From assembly GCA_964390335.1 (NCBI GenBank), contig CAYMHU010000006.1, positions 62,001 through 126,000 of the forward strand: a stretch of 64,000 nucleotides of DNA. Direction: 5' to 3'. The notes under the pieces are model-generated. The model worked only from the letters and a program-made list of their open reading frames with translations, was not told where the DNA came from and did not search any database. This document shows positions 26,934 to 35,938 of this stretch, one piece after another. The position numbers and the translations under genes are program-made. Source of the stretch: Granulosicoccus sp964390335. Lineage in GTDB: Bacteria; Pseudomonadota; Gammaproteobacteria; Granulosicoccales; Granulosicoccaceae. Each line of letters starts with the position of its first letter. Positions within the stretch are counted from its first letter, which is position 1.

Positions 26934-27710
26934 ATGAGCGATGAAAACTCAATTCTGTTCAATGAAGAATCGGGCGTTGCGTGGATAACACTGAATCGCC
27001 CTGAAAAACTAAATAGCTTTAATGAAGCTATGGCCGCCCAACTACAATCGGCTATTCAGAAAATTCAAACCTCCAACAGTATTCGTTGTGTTGTCATTAC
27101 AGGCGCCGGCCGCGCATTCAGTGCGGGCCAAGATCTCGAAGGGCTCGAAGGTGTCGACTTGGGTCAGGTGGTCGATCGCGATTACAACGTTGTGGTTCGA
27201 TATCTAAAAGGTTTAAATCTACCCGTCATAGCCAGTGTCAACGGGGTCGCTGCTGGTGCAGCCGCGAATCTGGCATTAGCCTGCGATATAGTCATCGCCG
27301 CGAATAGCGCGAAGTTTATCCAACCGTTCGTAAATTTAAGTCTCGTGCCCGATGCGGGTGGCACATGGTCGTTGCCGCGGCTGATCGGTTTACCCAGAGC
27401 AATGGGGCTGATGTTAACGGCCGAACCTATTGACGCGAAAACCGCTCAAGAATGGGGCATGATCTGGAAAGCCGTAGACGATGATGCACTCGAAGATGAA
27501 ACATTGGCGCTGGCACACAAGCTCGCTAATTTACCCACGACAGGCATCGCATTCACCAAACAATTACTGCACATGAGCAGCACCAAAACGCTGGACGAAC
27601 AGCTCGACATGGAGCGCGATTTCCAGCAGGCGGCTTGCCAAACAAGCGACTATCAGGAAGGCGTGGATGCTTTCCTGAATAAGCGCAAACCCCATTTCAC
27701 TGGTAAGTGA
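26934..27710 (+). CDS. Enoyl-CoA hydratase/isomerase family protein (PaaG-like)
   Basis: A 258-residue crotonase-fold enzyme. The first oxyanion-hole segment is GAGRAFSAGQDLEGL, the second is ASVNGVAAGAAANLALACD, and PFVNLSLVPDAGGTWSLPRL supplies an acidic residue near the active site. The SLVPDAGGTW pattern and AGQDL are those of PaaG-type isomerases (1,2-epoxyphenylacetyl-CoA isomerase), but no other phenylacetate genes are near, so a general acyl-CoA hydratase or isomerase is the safer name. It begins 26 bases after the small membrane protein. Confidence 0.85.
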   Translation: MSDENSILFNEESGVAWITLNRPEKLNSFNEAMAAQLQSAIQKIQTSNSIRCVVITGAGRAFSAGQDLEGLEGVDLGQVVDRDYNVVVRYLKGLNLPVIASVNGVAAGAAANLALACDIVIAANSAKFIQPFVNLSLVPDAGGTWSLPRLIGLPRAMGLMLTAEPIDAKTAQEWGMIWKAVDDDALEDETLALAHKLANLPTTGIAFTKQLLHMSSTKTLDEQLDMERDFQQAACQTSDYQEGVDAFLNKRKPHFTGK

Positions 27711-27938
27711 GTGGGTCTGCCCCAGTTTTGAAGTGATTCACAGCCAGTTTGGGTGGTGGTCTACTTTTGCTGCGCGCTTTTCCTAGTAACTGCCTGTATG
27801 TGTCGCTTTTCGCTGTAAAAAAGTCGTGTTGGTGCCAAATTCCTTTACCCGCTTATCCCAAGTGTCGCTAACATTTGGACAATGAGTCAACACCGCCAAC
27901 ATCGGTGAAATTGTTGGCTTGAACCGAGGCATATTTAA

Positions 27939-28507
27939 ATGGCTGATGACGACAATTACGACGACGAAGAAGACATCATTCTGTCCGAACTCAACGATGA
28001 AGAGTTGGTTGAGCAAATGCACGATGACCTCTACAACGGTCTCAAGGAAGAAATAGAAGAAGGCACTAACATTCTGTTGGAACGAAACTGGTCCGCAGAT
28101 AAAGTGCTTAACGATGCGCTGGTTGAAGGTATGCGTATTGTCGGCATCGACTTCCGCGACGGAATCTTATTCGTACCCGAAGTGTTAATGGCCGCTAANN
28201 NNNNNNNNNNNNNNNNNNNNNNNNNNNNNNNNNNNNNNNNNNNNNNNNNNNNNNNNNNNNNNNNNNNNNNNNNNNNNNNNNNNNNNNNNNNNNNNNNNTG
28301 CTCACCACCACCATGCCTTACATGAAAGTCGTTATCGACACCTTAAAAGAACAAGGCATGCGAGACGACTTCATTGTATTGGTTGGCGGTGCGCCACTGA
28401 ACGAAGAGTTTGGCGATGCTATCGGCGCTGACGCATACTGTCGAGATGCGGCCGTTGCTGTTGAAACCGCAAAAGCACTGATCACCGAACGCAGGGCTGC
28501 GAGCTAA
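27939..28507 (+). CDS. Corrinoid (B12-binding) methyl-carrier protein, interrupted by a gap
   Basis: This is the shuttle of the methyl-transfer cluster. The N-terminal part (about 86 residues) has the helical cap of MtbC/MttC-type corrinoid proteins (ALVEGMRIVGIDFRDGILFV, PEVLMAA). After the gap come LLTTTMPYMKVVIDTL and VLVGGAPLNEEFGDAIGADA from the cobalamin-binding Rossmann domain. The DxHxxG cobalt-ligand motif must lie in the 100-N gap. The flanking frames disagree by one base over 100, so the true gap is not 100; family length suggests about 230. The first 42 residues are extraordinarily acidic (19 Asp/Glu, one Lys). It opens the plus-strand series. Confidence 0.88.
28199..28298. other. 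Scaffold gap (100 N) inside the corrinoid protein gene
   Basis: Placeholder gap. To keep the gene open the missing length must be 2 more than a multiple of three, so 100 is wrong. Comparison with the usual corrinoid-protein length suggests roughly 75-80 missing residues, including the cobalamin-ligand His. Confidence 0.98.
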
Positions 28508-28521
28508 CGCTCCAATCAGTG

Positions 28522-29148
28522 ATGAGTCGCACTCTGCTTATCGCTTGCGGTGCCCTGGCTCATGAATTGGTTGCGGTACTCGAAGCTAATCAGTGGTCGC
28601 ATATTGAAGTCCAATGCCTGCCTGCACACTGGCACAATACGCCAGACAAAATAGCCCCCGGTGTCGAGCAATTAATTATCGAACACCGGGATAACGTTGA
28701 CTCTATTTTAATTGGCTATGGCGATTGTGGCACTGGCGGGCATCTTGATACCGTTATCGATCGACACAACTCTCCACAACTAAAAATTGATCGACTACCG
28801 GGCGCACATTGCTATGCCTTTTTTGCAGGACTAGAGCGCTTTGAAACACTGGCCGAAGACGAACTGGGTACATTCTTCTTAACCGACTATTTAGCGTGGC
28901 ACTTTGATCGATTAATACTTGAAGAATTAGGCATCAACAAACACCCTGAACTTCGCGACATGTACTTCGGCAATTACACTCGCATGTTGTATCTTGCGCA
29001 AACTGAGAATCCAGAACGATTAGCTCAGGCACAACAAGCGGCCGCAGCTATAAACTTACCGCTTGAGGTTCACTACACGGGCTTAGAACCGTTTAGCGAA
29101 GCAATGAACATGATAAACATTGTGCCGATACAAGCAAGCGCAAAGTGA
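28522..29148 (+). CDS. DUF1638 protein
   Basis: A 208-residue soluble protein of the DUF1638 family. Visible signatures are LLIACGALAHEL at the start, ILIGYGDCGTGGHLD (about 75-88) and LPGAHCYAFFAGLERF, which place conserved Cys and His residues that could bind a metal or cofactor. The family has no established function, but it recurs beside corrinoid methyltransferase genes, as here between the corrinoid protein (14 bases upstream) and MetF. A role in corrinoid or folate handling is inference. A GTG one codon earlier is an alternative start. Confidence 0.8.
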   Translation: MSRTLLIACGALAHELVAVLEANQWSHIEVQCLPAHWHNTPDKIAPGVEQLIIEHRDNVDSILIGYGDCGTGGHLDTVIDRHNSPQLKIDRLPGAHCYAFFAGLERFETLAEDELGTFFLTDYLAWHFDRLILEELGINKHPELRDMYFGNYTRMLYLAQTENPERLAQAQQAAAAINLPLEVHYTGLEPFSEAMNMINIVPIQASAK

Positions 29149-29235
29149 ATGACACACACGCATTGCTAAGTCAATCGATGATGAGTGCAATGACGCTATT
29201 GACAGTAGCTACCCAAAACAAGGTTTGGAAATGAT

Positions 29236-29715
29236 ATGGCTGAACTAATAAAAATTTATTGGCGGGACATCCCCTCTCAAGTGACTGCAAAAGCCGGGCG
29301 AAAAACCGCCAAAGTTGCGCTCAGCAGTCGCTTCCAAGAAGGTATAGACCGAGCGGCGATGCGCGCTGGCAAAGGTACCAGTGATGCGTATATGGAAGAT
29401 TGGAAACGCGTACGCGAGCAATGCGGTGACGACCTACAGGCCGAAGCCACCAAAGCAGCAGCAGAACTAGAGGCGGCCTTTACAGACGACTATCTAGAAG
29501 CGGTTGTAAAAGCNNNNNNNNNNNNNNNNNNNNNNNNNNNNNNNNNNNNNNNNNNNNNNNNNNNNNNNNNNNNNNNNNNNNNNNNNNNNNNNNNNNNNNN
29601 NNNNNNNNNNNNNGCTGTTGATCACCGGTTAAAAGGCAGCTCATCGTGGCTTCGAGAGGTGCGAAACATACGAGCCCAGAATACTGATACGCGCGCCTCG
29701 GATGCCTCCCTATGA
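29236..29715 (+). CDS. Virulence-factor-domain protein (PF13769 type), interrupted by a gap
   Basis: The first 92 residues match the small family named virulence factor: LIKIYWRDIPSQVTAKAGRK, RFQEGIDRAAMRAGKGTSD and CGDDLQAEATKAAAELEAAF. Members are usually about 100 residues, have no known biochemical role and commonly sit just before a MetF in corrinoid clusters. A 100-N gap follows, then an open frame of 33 codons (LKGSSSWLREVRNIRAQ) ending at 29715, overlapping metF by four bases. Whether that end belongs to this gene or to another small gene hidden in the gap cannot be told. Confidence 0.65.
   Translation: MAELIKIYWRDIPSQVTAKAGRKTAKVALSSRFQEGIDRAAMRAGKGTSDAYMEDWKRVREQCGDDLQAEATKAAAELEAAFTDDYLEAVVKXXXXXXXXXXXXXXXXXXXXXXXXXXXXXXXXXXAVDHRLKGSSSWLREVRNIRAQNTDTRASDASL
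29514..29613. other. Scaffold gap (100 N)
   Basis: Third placeholder gap, between the conserved part of the virulence-factor-domain gene and a 33-codon open tail before metF. It could conceal a stop codon and the start of a further small gene. Confidence 0.98.
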
Positions 29716-30716
29716 TTTATCAAGACGAACCCGTACCGGGCCAAAGCTTACCTATGCGCGAAGGGCACAGTTCGCCTGGCAGGCTTGAACGTTTGTTGCG
29801 TGATGGTCAGTTCGTGGTGACATCAGAATTAGCACCACCTGACTCTGCAGACCCCTTTGCTGTGTATGAGCGCGCTGAAATTTTCGATGGCTATGTTGAT
29901 GCCATTAATGCGACTGACGGCAGCGGCGCGAACTGTCACATGAGCAGCATGGCTGTATGCGCCTTGCTGACTCAACGCGGGTACGCACTCATACAACAAA
30001 TTTCATGTCGTGATAAAAATCGCATTGCCATTCAAGGTGACATTCTTGGTGGTGCTGCCATGGGTATTTGCAACATGTTGTGCTTATCGGGCGATGGCGT
30101 ACAAGCCGGCGATCACCCTTTGGCAAAACCGGTGTTCGACTTGGATTGTATGTCCTTATTGACTATTGCCAAAACTATGCGCGATGACAGCACCTTCCAA
30201 AGTGGGCGAAAACTGGATTACTCACCAAAAGTATTTTTGGGTGCTGCAGCAAACCCGTTCGTACAACCGTTCGACTGGAGACCTCAAAGGCTTGCCAAAA
30301 AAGTAGCCGCTGGCGCTCAGTTTATCCAAACACAATATTGCTACGACATAGATCGCTTACACCAATACATGAGCCGCATCCGAGACATGGGTCTGCACGA
30401 AAAAGTGTTTATGATTGTAGGCGTTGGCCCGCTGGCGTCGGCACGCGCTGCGGAATGGATCCGTAGCAATGTACCCGGTGTTCATATCCCAGACTCCGTT
30501 ATAAAACGACTCAGTGGTGCGGACGACCAAAAAGCAGAAGGCGTTAATTTGTGTATCGATATGATTCAACAAATAAAGGAGATTGAAGGCGTACATGGTG
30601 TACACATAATGGCGTACCGGCAGGAGCACAATGTACCCGATATTGTTGAACGATCTAACGCACTTGAAGGCCGAACTACCTGGCACCCCAAGTTATATAA
30701 ACCCATTAATCATTAG
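29712..30716 (+). CDS. metF: Methylenetetrahydrofolate reductase (MetF family)
   Basis: A 334-residue TIM-barrel protein of the MetF family, with FVVTSELAPPDSADP near the N-terminus (the catalytic-Glu strand), DAINATDGSGANCHMSS, a central CLSGDGVQAGDHP segment and QFIQTQYCYDIDRL. MetF interconverts 5,10-methylene- and 5-methyl-THF. Here it may run either way: supplying methyl-THF for methionine synthesis or oxidising methyl groups taken from a methylated amine. It lies between the virulence-factor-domain gene (4-base overlap) and the methyl-THF:corrinoid methyltransferase (24 bases). Confidence 0.9.
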   Translation: MIYQDEPVPGQSLPMREGHSSPGRLERLLRDGQFVVTSELAPPDSADPFAVYERAEIFDGYVDAINATDGSGANCHMSSMAVCALLTQRGYALIQQISCRDKNRIAIQGDILGGAAMGICNMLCLSGDGVQAGDHPLAKPVFDLDCMSLLTIAKTMRDDSTFQSGRKLDYSPKVFLGAAANPFVQPFDWRPQRLAKKVAAGAQFIQTQYCYDIDRLHQYMSRIRDMGLHEKVFMIVGVGPLASARAAEWIRSNVPGVHIPDSVIKRLSGADDQKAEGVNLCIDMIQQIKEIEGVHGVHIMAYRQEHNVPDIVERSNALEGRTTWHPKLYKPINH

Positions 30717-30740
30717 TAAAGACTAACCGGCGAAAATACC

Positions 30741-31649
30741 ATGACCAATACAGTCGTAAGTTCTGCTACTCGCGAACACATTATCGGTGATGATGTCCCG
30801 TTTACCATTATTGGCGAGCGCATCAATCCTACCGGGCGCAAAATTCTGGCAGAAGAAATGAAAGCCGGTGACTTTAGTCGTGTGGAAGCGGACGCGTTGG
30901 CGCAGGTTGCCGCCGGTGCACAAATGCTTGATGTCAATGCGGGCATACCTTTAGCAGACGAACCTGCCCTACTCGCGCAAGCCATTCAATTAGTACAATC
31001 AATCACAGATGTACCCATCTCTATCGATTCTTCCATCATCGAAGCTTTAGAGGCTGGTTTAGGTGTGTACCAAGGCAAAGCCTTGGTTAACTCCGTTACT
31101 GGCGAAGAAGAGAACCTTGAGCGCGTTTTACCGCTAGTGGCTAAATACGGCGCTGCGGTTGTCGCAATTTCTAACGATGAAACCGGCATCTCTGAAGATC
31201 CGAACGTGCGCTTTGATGTTGCTAAGAAAATCGTAGAACGCGCAAGTGACTATGGTATCCCTGCATCTGACATTGTTGTTGACCCATTGGTTATGCCCAT
31301 CGGAGCAATGCGCTATGCCGGTCGTCAGGTTTTCGATATTCTGGGTAGGATACGAACCGAACTTAAATGCAATACCACCTGCGGTGCATCCAACATCAGT
31401 TTTGGCCTGCCACAACGCAACGGCATTAATGGAGCGTTCCTTAGCATGGCAATGAGCGCCGGTATGACCTCCGCCATTACCAACCCCATTCATGAAGAAG
31501 TTATGCGCTCTGTGATGGCTGGCGATGTATTGATGGGCAACGATGCAGACTGCTTAAACTGGATTAAAAAATATCGCGAAGCGCCGGCTGAAGGCGATGC
31601 CGCTGCACGTGGTCGTCGCGTTACGAAACGACGCCGCAAAACAAGTTAA
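30741..31649 (+). CDS. Methyltetrahydrofolate:corrinoid methyltransferase
   Basis: A 302-residue pterin-binding (DHPS-like) TIM barrel: FTIIGERINPTGRKILAEEM, QMLDVNAGIPLADE, PISIDSSIIEALEAGL, KALVNSVTGEEENL and the FGLPQRNGINGAFL segment. It moves the methyl group between 5-methyl-THF and the corrinoid protein, equivalent to the folate domain of MetH and to MtgA/MtvA/AcsE. The last 15 residues (GRRVTKRRRKTS) form a basic tail not needed for the barrel. It overlaps nothing and is followed by the activator after 4 bases. Confidence 0.93.
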   Translation: MTNTVVSSATREHIIGDDVPFTIIGERINPTGRKILAEEMKAGDFSRVEADALAQVAAGAQMLDVNAGIPLADEPALLAQAIQLVQSITDVPISIDSSIIEALEAGLGVYQGKALVNSVTGEEENLERVLPLVAKYGAAVVAISNDETGISEDPNVRFDVAKKIVERASDYGIPASDIVVDPLVMPIGAMRYAGRQVFDILGRIRTELKCNTTCGASNISFGLPQRNGINGAFLSMAMSAGMTSAITNPIHEEVMRSVMAGDVLMGNDADCLNWIKKYREAPAEGDAAARGRRVTKRRRKTS

Positions 31650-31653
31650 GCTC

Positions 31654-33708
31654 ATGACGTCTGACTCTACCGAACAAGCACTGGTCGTCTTTACCCCGAG
31701 CGGAAAGCGTGGCCATTTCCCAATTGGCACTTCTATCCTATCGGCAGCCCGCACCTTGGGCGTTGATCTGGATTCAATTTGTGGCGGTAGAGGATTATGC
31801 GGTCGGTGTCAGGTTCAATGTCCCGAAGGCGAGTTTCCTAAGCACAACATAGTATCGAAAGCTTCGCATATCAGCGGCTCCACCAAAGTGGAAGCACGGT
31901 ATCAACGCATCAATGGCGAGTTCATAGATGCTAGACGCTTAGGTTGTCAGGCAAACGTGCTCGGCGATATCGTTGTCGATGTGCCACCGGATAGCCAGGT
32001 CCACCGGCAAGTCATCAGGAAAGAAGCTGATCATGCCAACATCACAATAAATCCAGCCATCAGTTTGCACGTAGTTGATGTGCAGCAACCCGATATGCAC
32101 GACCCATCAGGTGATTTGCGTCGACTAAAACAAGCTTTAAAAGACGAATGGCAACTTGAAAACCTTCGAACCGATTTAGACTTACTGCACTCATTACAAA
32201 AAACACTTCGCGAAGAAAACTGGCAAGTGACAGCAGCCGTGCATAACGATGGCCGCATCCTGGCAGTTTGGCCCGGCTATAAAGAACAAGTTTGTGGTGT
32301 GGCCATCGACGTCGGTTCCACTACCATCGCTGCGCATTTGTGTGATCTTGCAACCGGGAAAGTGCTGGCCAGCAGCGGCGCAATGAATCCGCAAATACGG
32401 TTTGGTGAAGATCTCATGAGCCGGGTTTCCTACGTTATGATGAACCCGGGTGGCGATGCGGAGATGACTACCGCTGTTCGCGATGCTATCAATCAACTAC
32501 TGATCGATGTCGCGGGCGAAGCCGACATACAACCCAGCGATATTTTAGACATCACGTTTGTGGCTAATCCCGTGATGCACCATCTACTGTTGGGCATCGA
32601 TCCTGTCGAGTTAGGTGGAGCACCTTTCGCGCTAACAACCGATGAAGCACTGTATGTTGATGCCTGCTCTATGGGCATCAACGCGCATCCTAAAGCACAA
32701 GCTTATTTTCTGCCTTGCATAGCAGGGCACGTTGGCGCTGATACAGCAGGTGTTATTTTGTGCGAGCGACCGGACAAACTTGATGACATAACCTTGTTGG
32801 TTGATGTTGGTACCAACGCAGAAATCGTATTAGGCAATTCAAAACGCTTGTTGGCCTGCTCCAGCCCGACTGGGCCAGCGTTTGAAGGCGCACAAATCAG
32901 TGGCGGACAACGCGCAGCCCCTGGTGCAATTGAACGGGTGCGCATCGACCCAACCACACTTGAACCCAAGTTCAGCATTATCGGCAATGATCACTGGTCC
33001 GATCAACACGAATTTAAGGAGAGCCTGGAATCCTTACCGGTAACGGGTATCTGTGGTTCAGGCATTATTGAAGTGGTTGCCGAAATGTTCTTAGCCGGTA
33101 TTATCGACACCGACGGCGTAGTGCAAGGCGAGCTGGCCAGTAAAAGTGATCGCATTATCGCCGACGGCAGAACGTTTTCCTATTTACTTTACGACGGTGA
33201 TGTCACCATCAAAATTACACAAAACGATGTGCGTCAAATTCAATTAGCAAAAGCTGCGTTATATGCCGGGGTTCGGCTGCTAATGGACCATCTGGGTATT
33301 AACAGCGTTGACAGAATAAGACTCGCTGGCGCTTTCGGCAGCCACATTGATGTTAAATACGCCATGATTCTGGGTTTAATTCCTGATTGCTTGCTGGATA
33401 ACGTTGCATCCGCTGGTAATGCAGCTGGTACCGGTGCACGCATTGCACTATTGGATCAAGATTCTCGCGCCAACATAGAGTCGATTGTTAGAGGCGTGGA
33501 AAAGATTGAAACAGCGGTTGAACCAAAATTTCAGGAACATTTTGTTGACGCTATGGCCTTTCCTCATAAAACCGTTACATTTACTGAGCTAGCCAAAATT
33601 GTGAACCTGCCGGAGCCCACCGTTAGCGCAAGCAATGCCAGTGGTGTACAACGTGGCCGCAACGCCCGACGCCGCGCCCGGCGCTCTGCAAGCCCTGGAC
33701 AAAGCTAG
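31654..33708 (+). CDS. Corrinoid-protein activator (2Fe-2S ferredoxin + ASKHA, DUF4445/RamA-like)
   Basis: A 684-residue reductive activator. The N-terminal ferredoxin domain has Cys43, Cys49, Cys52 (CGGRGLCGRC) and Cys98 (RRLGCQAN). A linker follows, then an ASKHA nucleotide-binding domain with AIDVGSTTIAAHL, VGADTAGVIL, LLVDVGTNAEIVLG and GICGSGIIEVVAEM. Such proteins reduce inactive Co(II) corrinoid to Co(I) with ATP. I start at the ATG 31654, four bases after the previous stop, not at the upstream ATG inside that gene. The C-terminus is an Arg-rich tail (QRGRNARRRARRSASPG). It takes the place of MetH's own reactivation domain. Confidence 0.93.
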   Translation: MTSDSTEQALVVFTPSGKRGHFPIGTSILSAARTLGVDLDSICGGRGLCGRCQVQCPEGEFPKHNIVSKASHISGSTKVEARYQRINGEFIDARRLGCQANVLGDIVVDVPPDSQVHRQVIRKEADHANITINPAISLHVVDVQQPDMHDPSGDLRRLKQALKDEWQLENLRTDLDLLHSLQKTLREENWQVTAAVHNDGRILAVWPGYKEQVCGVAIDVGSTTIAAHLCDLATGKVLASSGAMNPQIRFGEDLMSRVSYVMMNPGGDAEMTTAVRDAINQLLIDVAGEADIQPSDILDITFVANPVMHHLLLGIDPVELGGAPFALTTDEALYVDACSMGINAHPKAQAYFLPCIAGHVGADTAGVILCERPDKLDDITLLVDVGTNAEIVLGNSKRLLACSSPTGPAFEGAQISGGQRAAPGAIERVRIDPTTLEPKFSIIGNDHWSDQHEFKESLESLPVTGICGSGIIEVVAEMFLAGIIDTDGVVQGELASKSDRIIADGRTFSYLLYDGDVTIKITQNDVRQIQLAKAALYAGVRLLMDHLGINSVDRIRLAGAFGSHIDVKYAMILGLIPDCLLDNVASAGNAAGTGARIALLDQDSRANIESIVRGVEKIETAVEPKFQEHFVDAMAFPHKTVTFTELAKIVNLPEPTVSASNASGVQRGRNARRRARRSASPGQS

Positions 33709-33784
33709 GTGCATTAGCAGCAAATTGACGTTTTAGGCATAATAGGCTGGATAAACGTTCTAAACTACAGCACCTTCTATTACC

Positions 33785-35461
33785 GTGAAATCCGTTAACG
33801 TCACCGTTGTCATTCAACACGATAAACCATGCAGCTGGGTGCTTAATATCCTCGATCAGATCGATCACCACAATTGTGCGCAACTGACGGGTATCGTCAT
33901 ACAACAAGCTTCGGATGTGGTATCCAATACTCATAAAGACACACATACCGACTCGCCAACGAACGCAGCTAAACCCCTGCTGCGCAAACTGGCCAACAAA
34001 ATAGTTTATGGAATCGTTGATCGTCCGCGATATAAGTTTGATTCTTTAACACCTAAAGTACTACCGGAGCGGTATCGGGCGTTGATCGGAGTTAATCCAA
34101 CTCAATGCGATATCGTGTTGCACTTGGGCGATCCAAACTTACCAACAAACAACGCACCGAAAGCAACAACAGGCGTCTGGGTAATCAGGCACGACCAACT
34201 AATCGGTGTAGCGGAAAAAGCATTACTAAAACGTAGCGACTTACTGTGGATACATATTTTCGAGCTTATCGACGCTCAAGCAGATTTAAATAACTGCGGA
34301 GACAACGCAAACTTACGCCGCATAGCTTCTCACTCGCTGGCAACGCAAACGTTTTCAGGTTCCGATATCAAAAATCAGGTATTTGGCTCTTTGCCCGGCC
34401 TGATATTATCGCGCCTAAACTGGATCGCCAACGGACACAAGCCGTACGAGTATGAGCAACAGCAAATCGACCATGCACTGTTTGCAGCAAATGCGTTTAG
34501 TGAGCGATGCGACTACAAACCCCTATCCAATCCAGCGTACTTGTTTTATGCTATTAATTTATTAATTGCTCAAAACAAACAGCGGGTCCACAACAAAACC
34601 AGCTCAGAACAATGGCAACTTGGTTTTTTATTCACGGATGGTAGTACTGATAACGGAAAGAATAAAAAAGCCAATGATTTAGCCGTTAATGACTTTATTA
34701 CGCTCACCCCGCCACCCAACAGAATTTGGGCCGACCCACACACCATCATGCACAACGGCCAATGCCATGTGTTTTTTGAAGACATGGACCTTGATGAGAA
34801 TGTTGGCATTATTTCCACTGCAGTACTGACGCAAAACGGATTTGAACAGCCACCTGTCAGTGCACTGCAAGAACCACATCATTTATCGTATCCCTATTTG
34901 TTTGAACACGATAAGCAGCATTATATGATTCCCGAAACCGCGTCCAGTCGCTCGGTAAACTTATATAAGGCAACTCATTTTCCAGATAAATGGAGCAAAG
35001 TTAAATCCCTACTCACGAATATCAACGCGGCCGATACAACCTTACATTTTCACGATGGCTTGTGGTGGATGTTCACTAATGGCGTGCTACACCCAACCAT
35101 GGGCGAACGCGATGAATTGTTGTTGTTCTATACCAACGACGTGCTAAACGGAGAGTGGCAGGCGCACCCGCTAAACCCCGTGCTCACCGGTGTAGACAGA
35201 GCGCGTATGGCAGGTCCCTTATTTGAACAACACGGTAAACTTTTGCGTCCTAGCCAATACGGCGCGGTACGATACGGCTACGGTACTAACTTCTCAGTTA
35301 TTACCAAGCTGAGCACAACCGATTACGAAGAAAAACTAACAAGCCGCATACAACCCGAACGCGGTGATGGCTGGATGGGTTGTCATACCACGACACACAA
35401 TGAGAACACGATAGTGGTAGATCGACTACAACGGGTCAAGAAGGCAGCCAGCGTAACCTAG
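33785..35461 (+). CDS. Putative glycan-active protein with a GINT1-like beta-propeller domain
   Basis: A 558-residue cytoplasmic-looking protein starting at GTG. The N-terminal half (about 1-190) resembles the formyltransferase-like fold seen in some sugar-modifying proteins, with no clear active site. The C-terminal half (about 280-550) has IWADPHTIMHNGQCHVFFED, HLSYPYLFEHDKQHYMIPET, LYKATHFPDKW and a late GPLFEQHGKLLRPSQ, the pattern of the five-bladed propeller domain found in glucosamine inositolphosphorylceramide transferases and GH43/GH32-like proteins. No signal peptide. Substrate unknown. It lies 76 bases after the activator on the same strand but has no obvious methyl-transfer role. 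Confidence 0.6.
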   Translation: MKSVNVTVVIQHDKPCSWVLNILDQIDHHNCAQLTGIVIQQASDVVSNTHKDTHTDSPTNAAKPLLRKLANKIVYGIVDRPRYKFDSLTPKVLPERYRALIGVNPTQCDIVLHLGDPNLPTNNAPKATTGVWVIRHDQLIGVAEKALLKRSDLLWIHIFELIDAQADLNNCGDNANLRRIASHSLATQTFSGSDIKNQVFGSLPGLILSRLNWIANGHKPYEYEQQQIDHALFAANAFSERCDYKPLSNPAYLFYAINLLIAQNKQRVHNKTSSEQWQLGFLFTDGSTDNGKNKKANDLAVNDFITLTPPPNRIWADPHTIMHNGQCHVFFEDMDLDENVGIISTAVLTQNGFEQPPVSALQEPHHLSYPYLFEHDKQHYMIPETASSRSVNLYKATHFPDKWSKVKSLLTNINAADTTLHFHDGLWWMFTNGVLHPTMGERDELLLFYTNDVLNGEWQAHPLNPVLTGVDRARMAGPLFEQHGKLLRPSQYGAVRYGYGTNFSVITKLSTTDYEEKLTSRIQPERGDGWMGCHTTTHNENTIVVDRLQRVKKAASVT

Positions 35462-35500
35462 TTGACGGTTTCTGACTACCTGCCCGCTTTCAAAGACCGG

Positions 35501-35938
35501 CTATTGCCCGTCATCCAAATTTTCGGTTACAACCTGTCCCGTTGCACGTCGCCACAGTATGGCCCCGGATAGTCCTATGCCCAAAAAGGCGCTGTAGAGT
35601 ATTAAACCCAGCCATTGCAAGGATGTCAGGTTACTCGATTGCACCCAGTTTTCCTGCAACGACAAGTACACCAACGCCGCGAACAGCACCAGCAGGATGA
35701 AAGTACCGAGCTTGCCCAAGGCATTCCACGCGGCAATCAACAGCACCACGTTTATCAGTATGGCCACAATCGCACCCAGCAATACCCACGCATCAGGGAA
35801 ACCGTCGCCCAAATGCCCCTTGACCCAATGAAACACTGATTTTCCGCTTGGATTATAGCTTGCGAAAACCACGATAGCGGCTACCAACATACGTCCTGCC
35901 AGTACGATTGGGGACGAGCCCTTCAGTGCTTTGATCAT
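35501..35938 (-). CDS. Small membrane protein (DUF6524-like)
   Basis: A 145-residue protein with four predicted membrane helices: near 10-28 (VLAGRMLVAAIVVFASYNPSG), 48-70 (DAWVLLGAIVAILINVVLLIA), 76-92 (LGTFILLVLFAALVYLSL) and 106-128. The YNPSGKSVFHWV segment after helix 1 resembles DUF6524 family proteins; I am only moderately sure. No function is known. It converges with the preceding gene and stands alone. Confidence 0.55.
   Translation of the reverse strand: MIKALKGSSPIVLAGRMLVAAIVVFASYNPSGKSVFHWVKGHLGDGFPDAWVLLGAIVAILINVVLLIAAWNALGKLGTFILLVLFAALVYLSLQENWVQSSNLTSLQWLGLILYSAFLGIGLSGAILWRRATGQVVTENLDDGQ

Noticed and set aside
27711..27938. Cobalamin riboswitch before the corrinoid protein gene
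   Set aside because: No B12-box (GCCACTG) or expected stem layout is present in the 228 bases.
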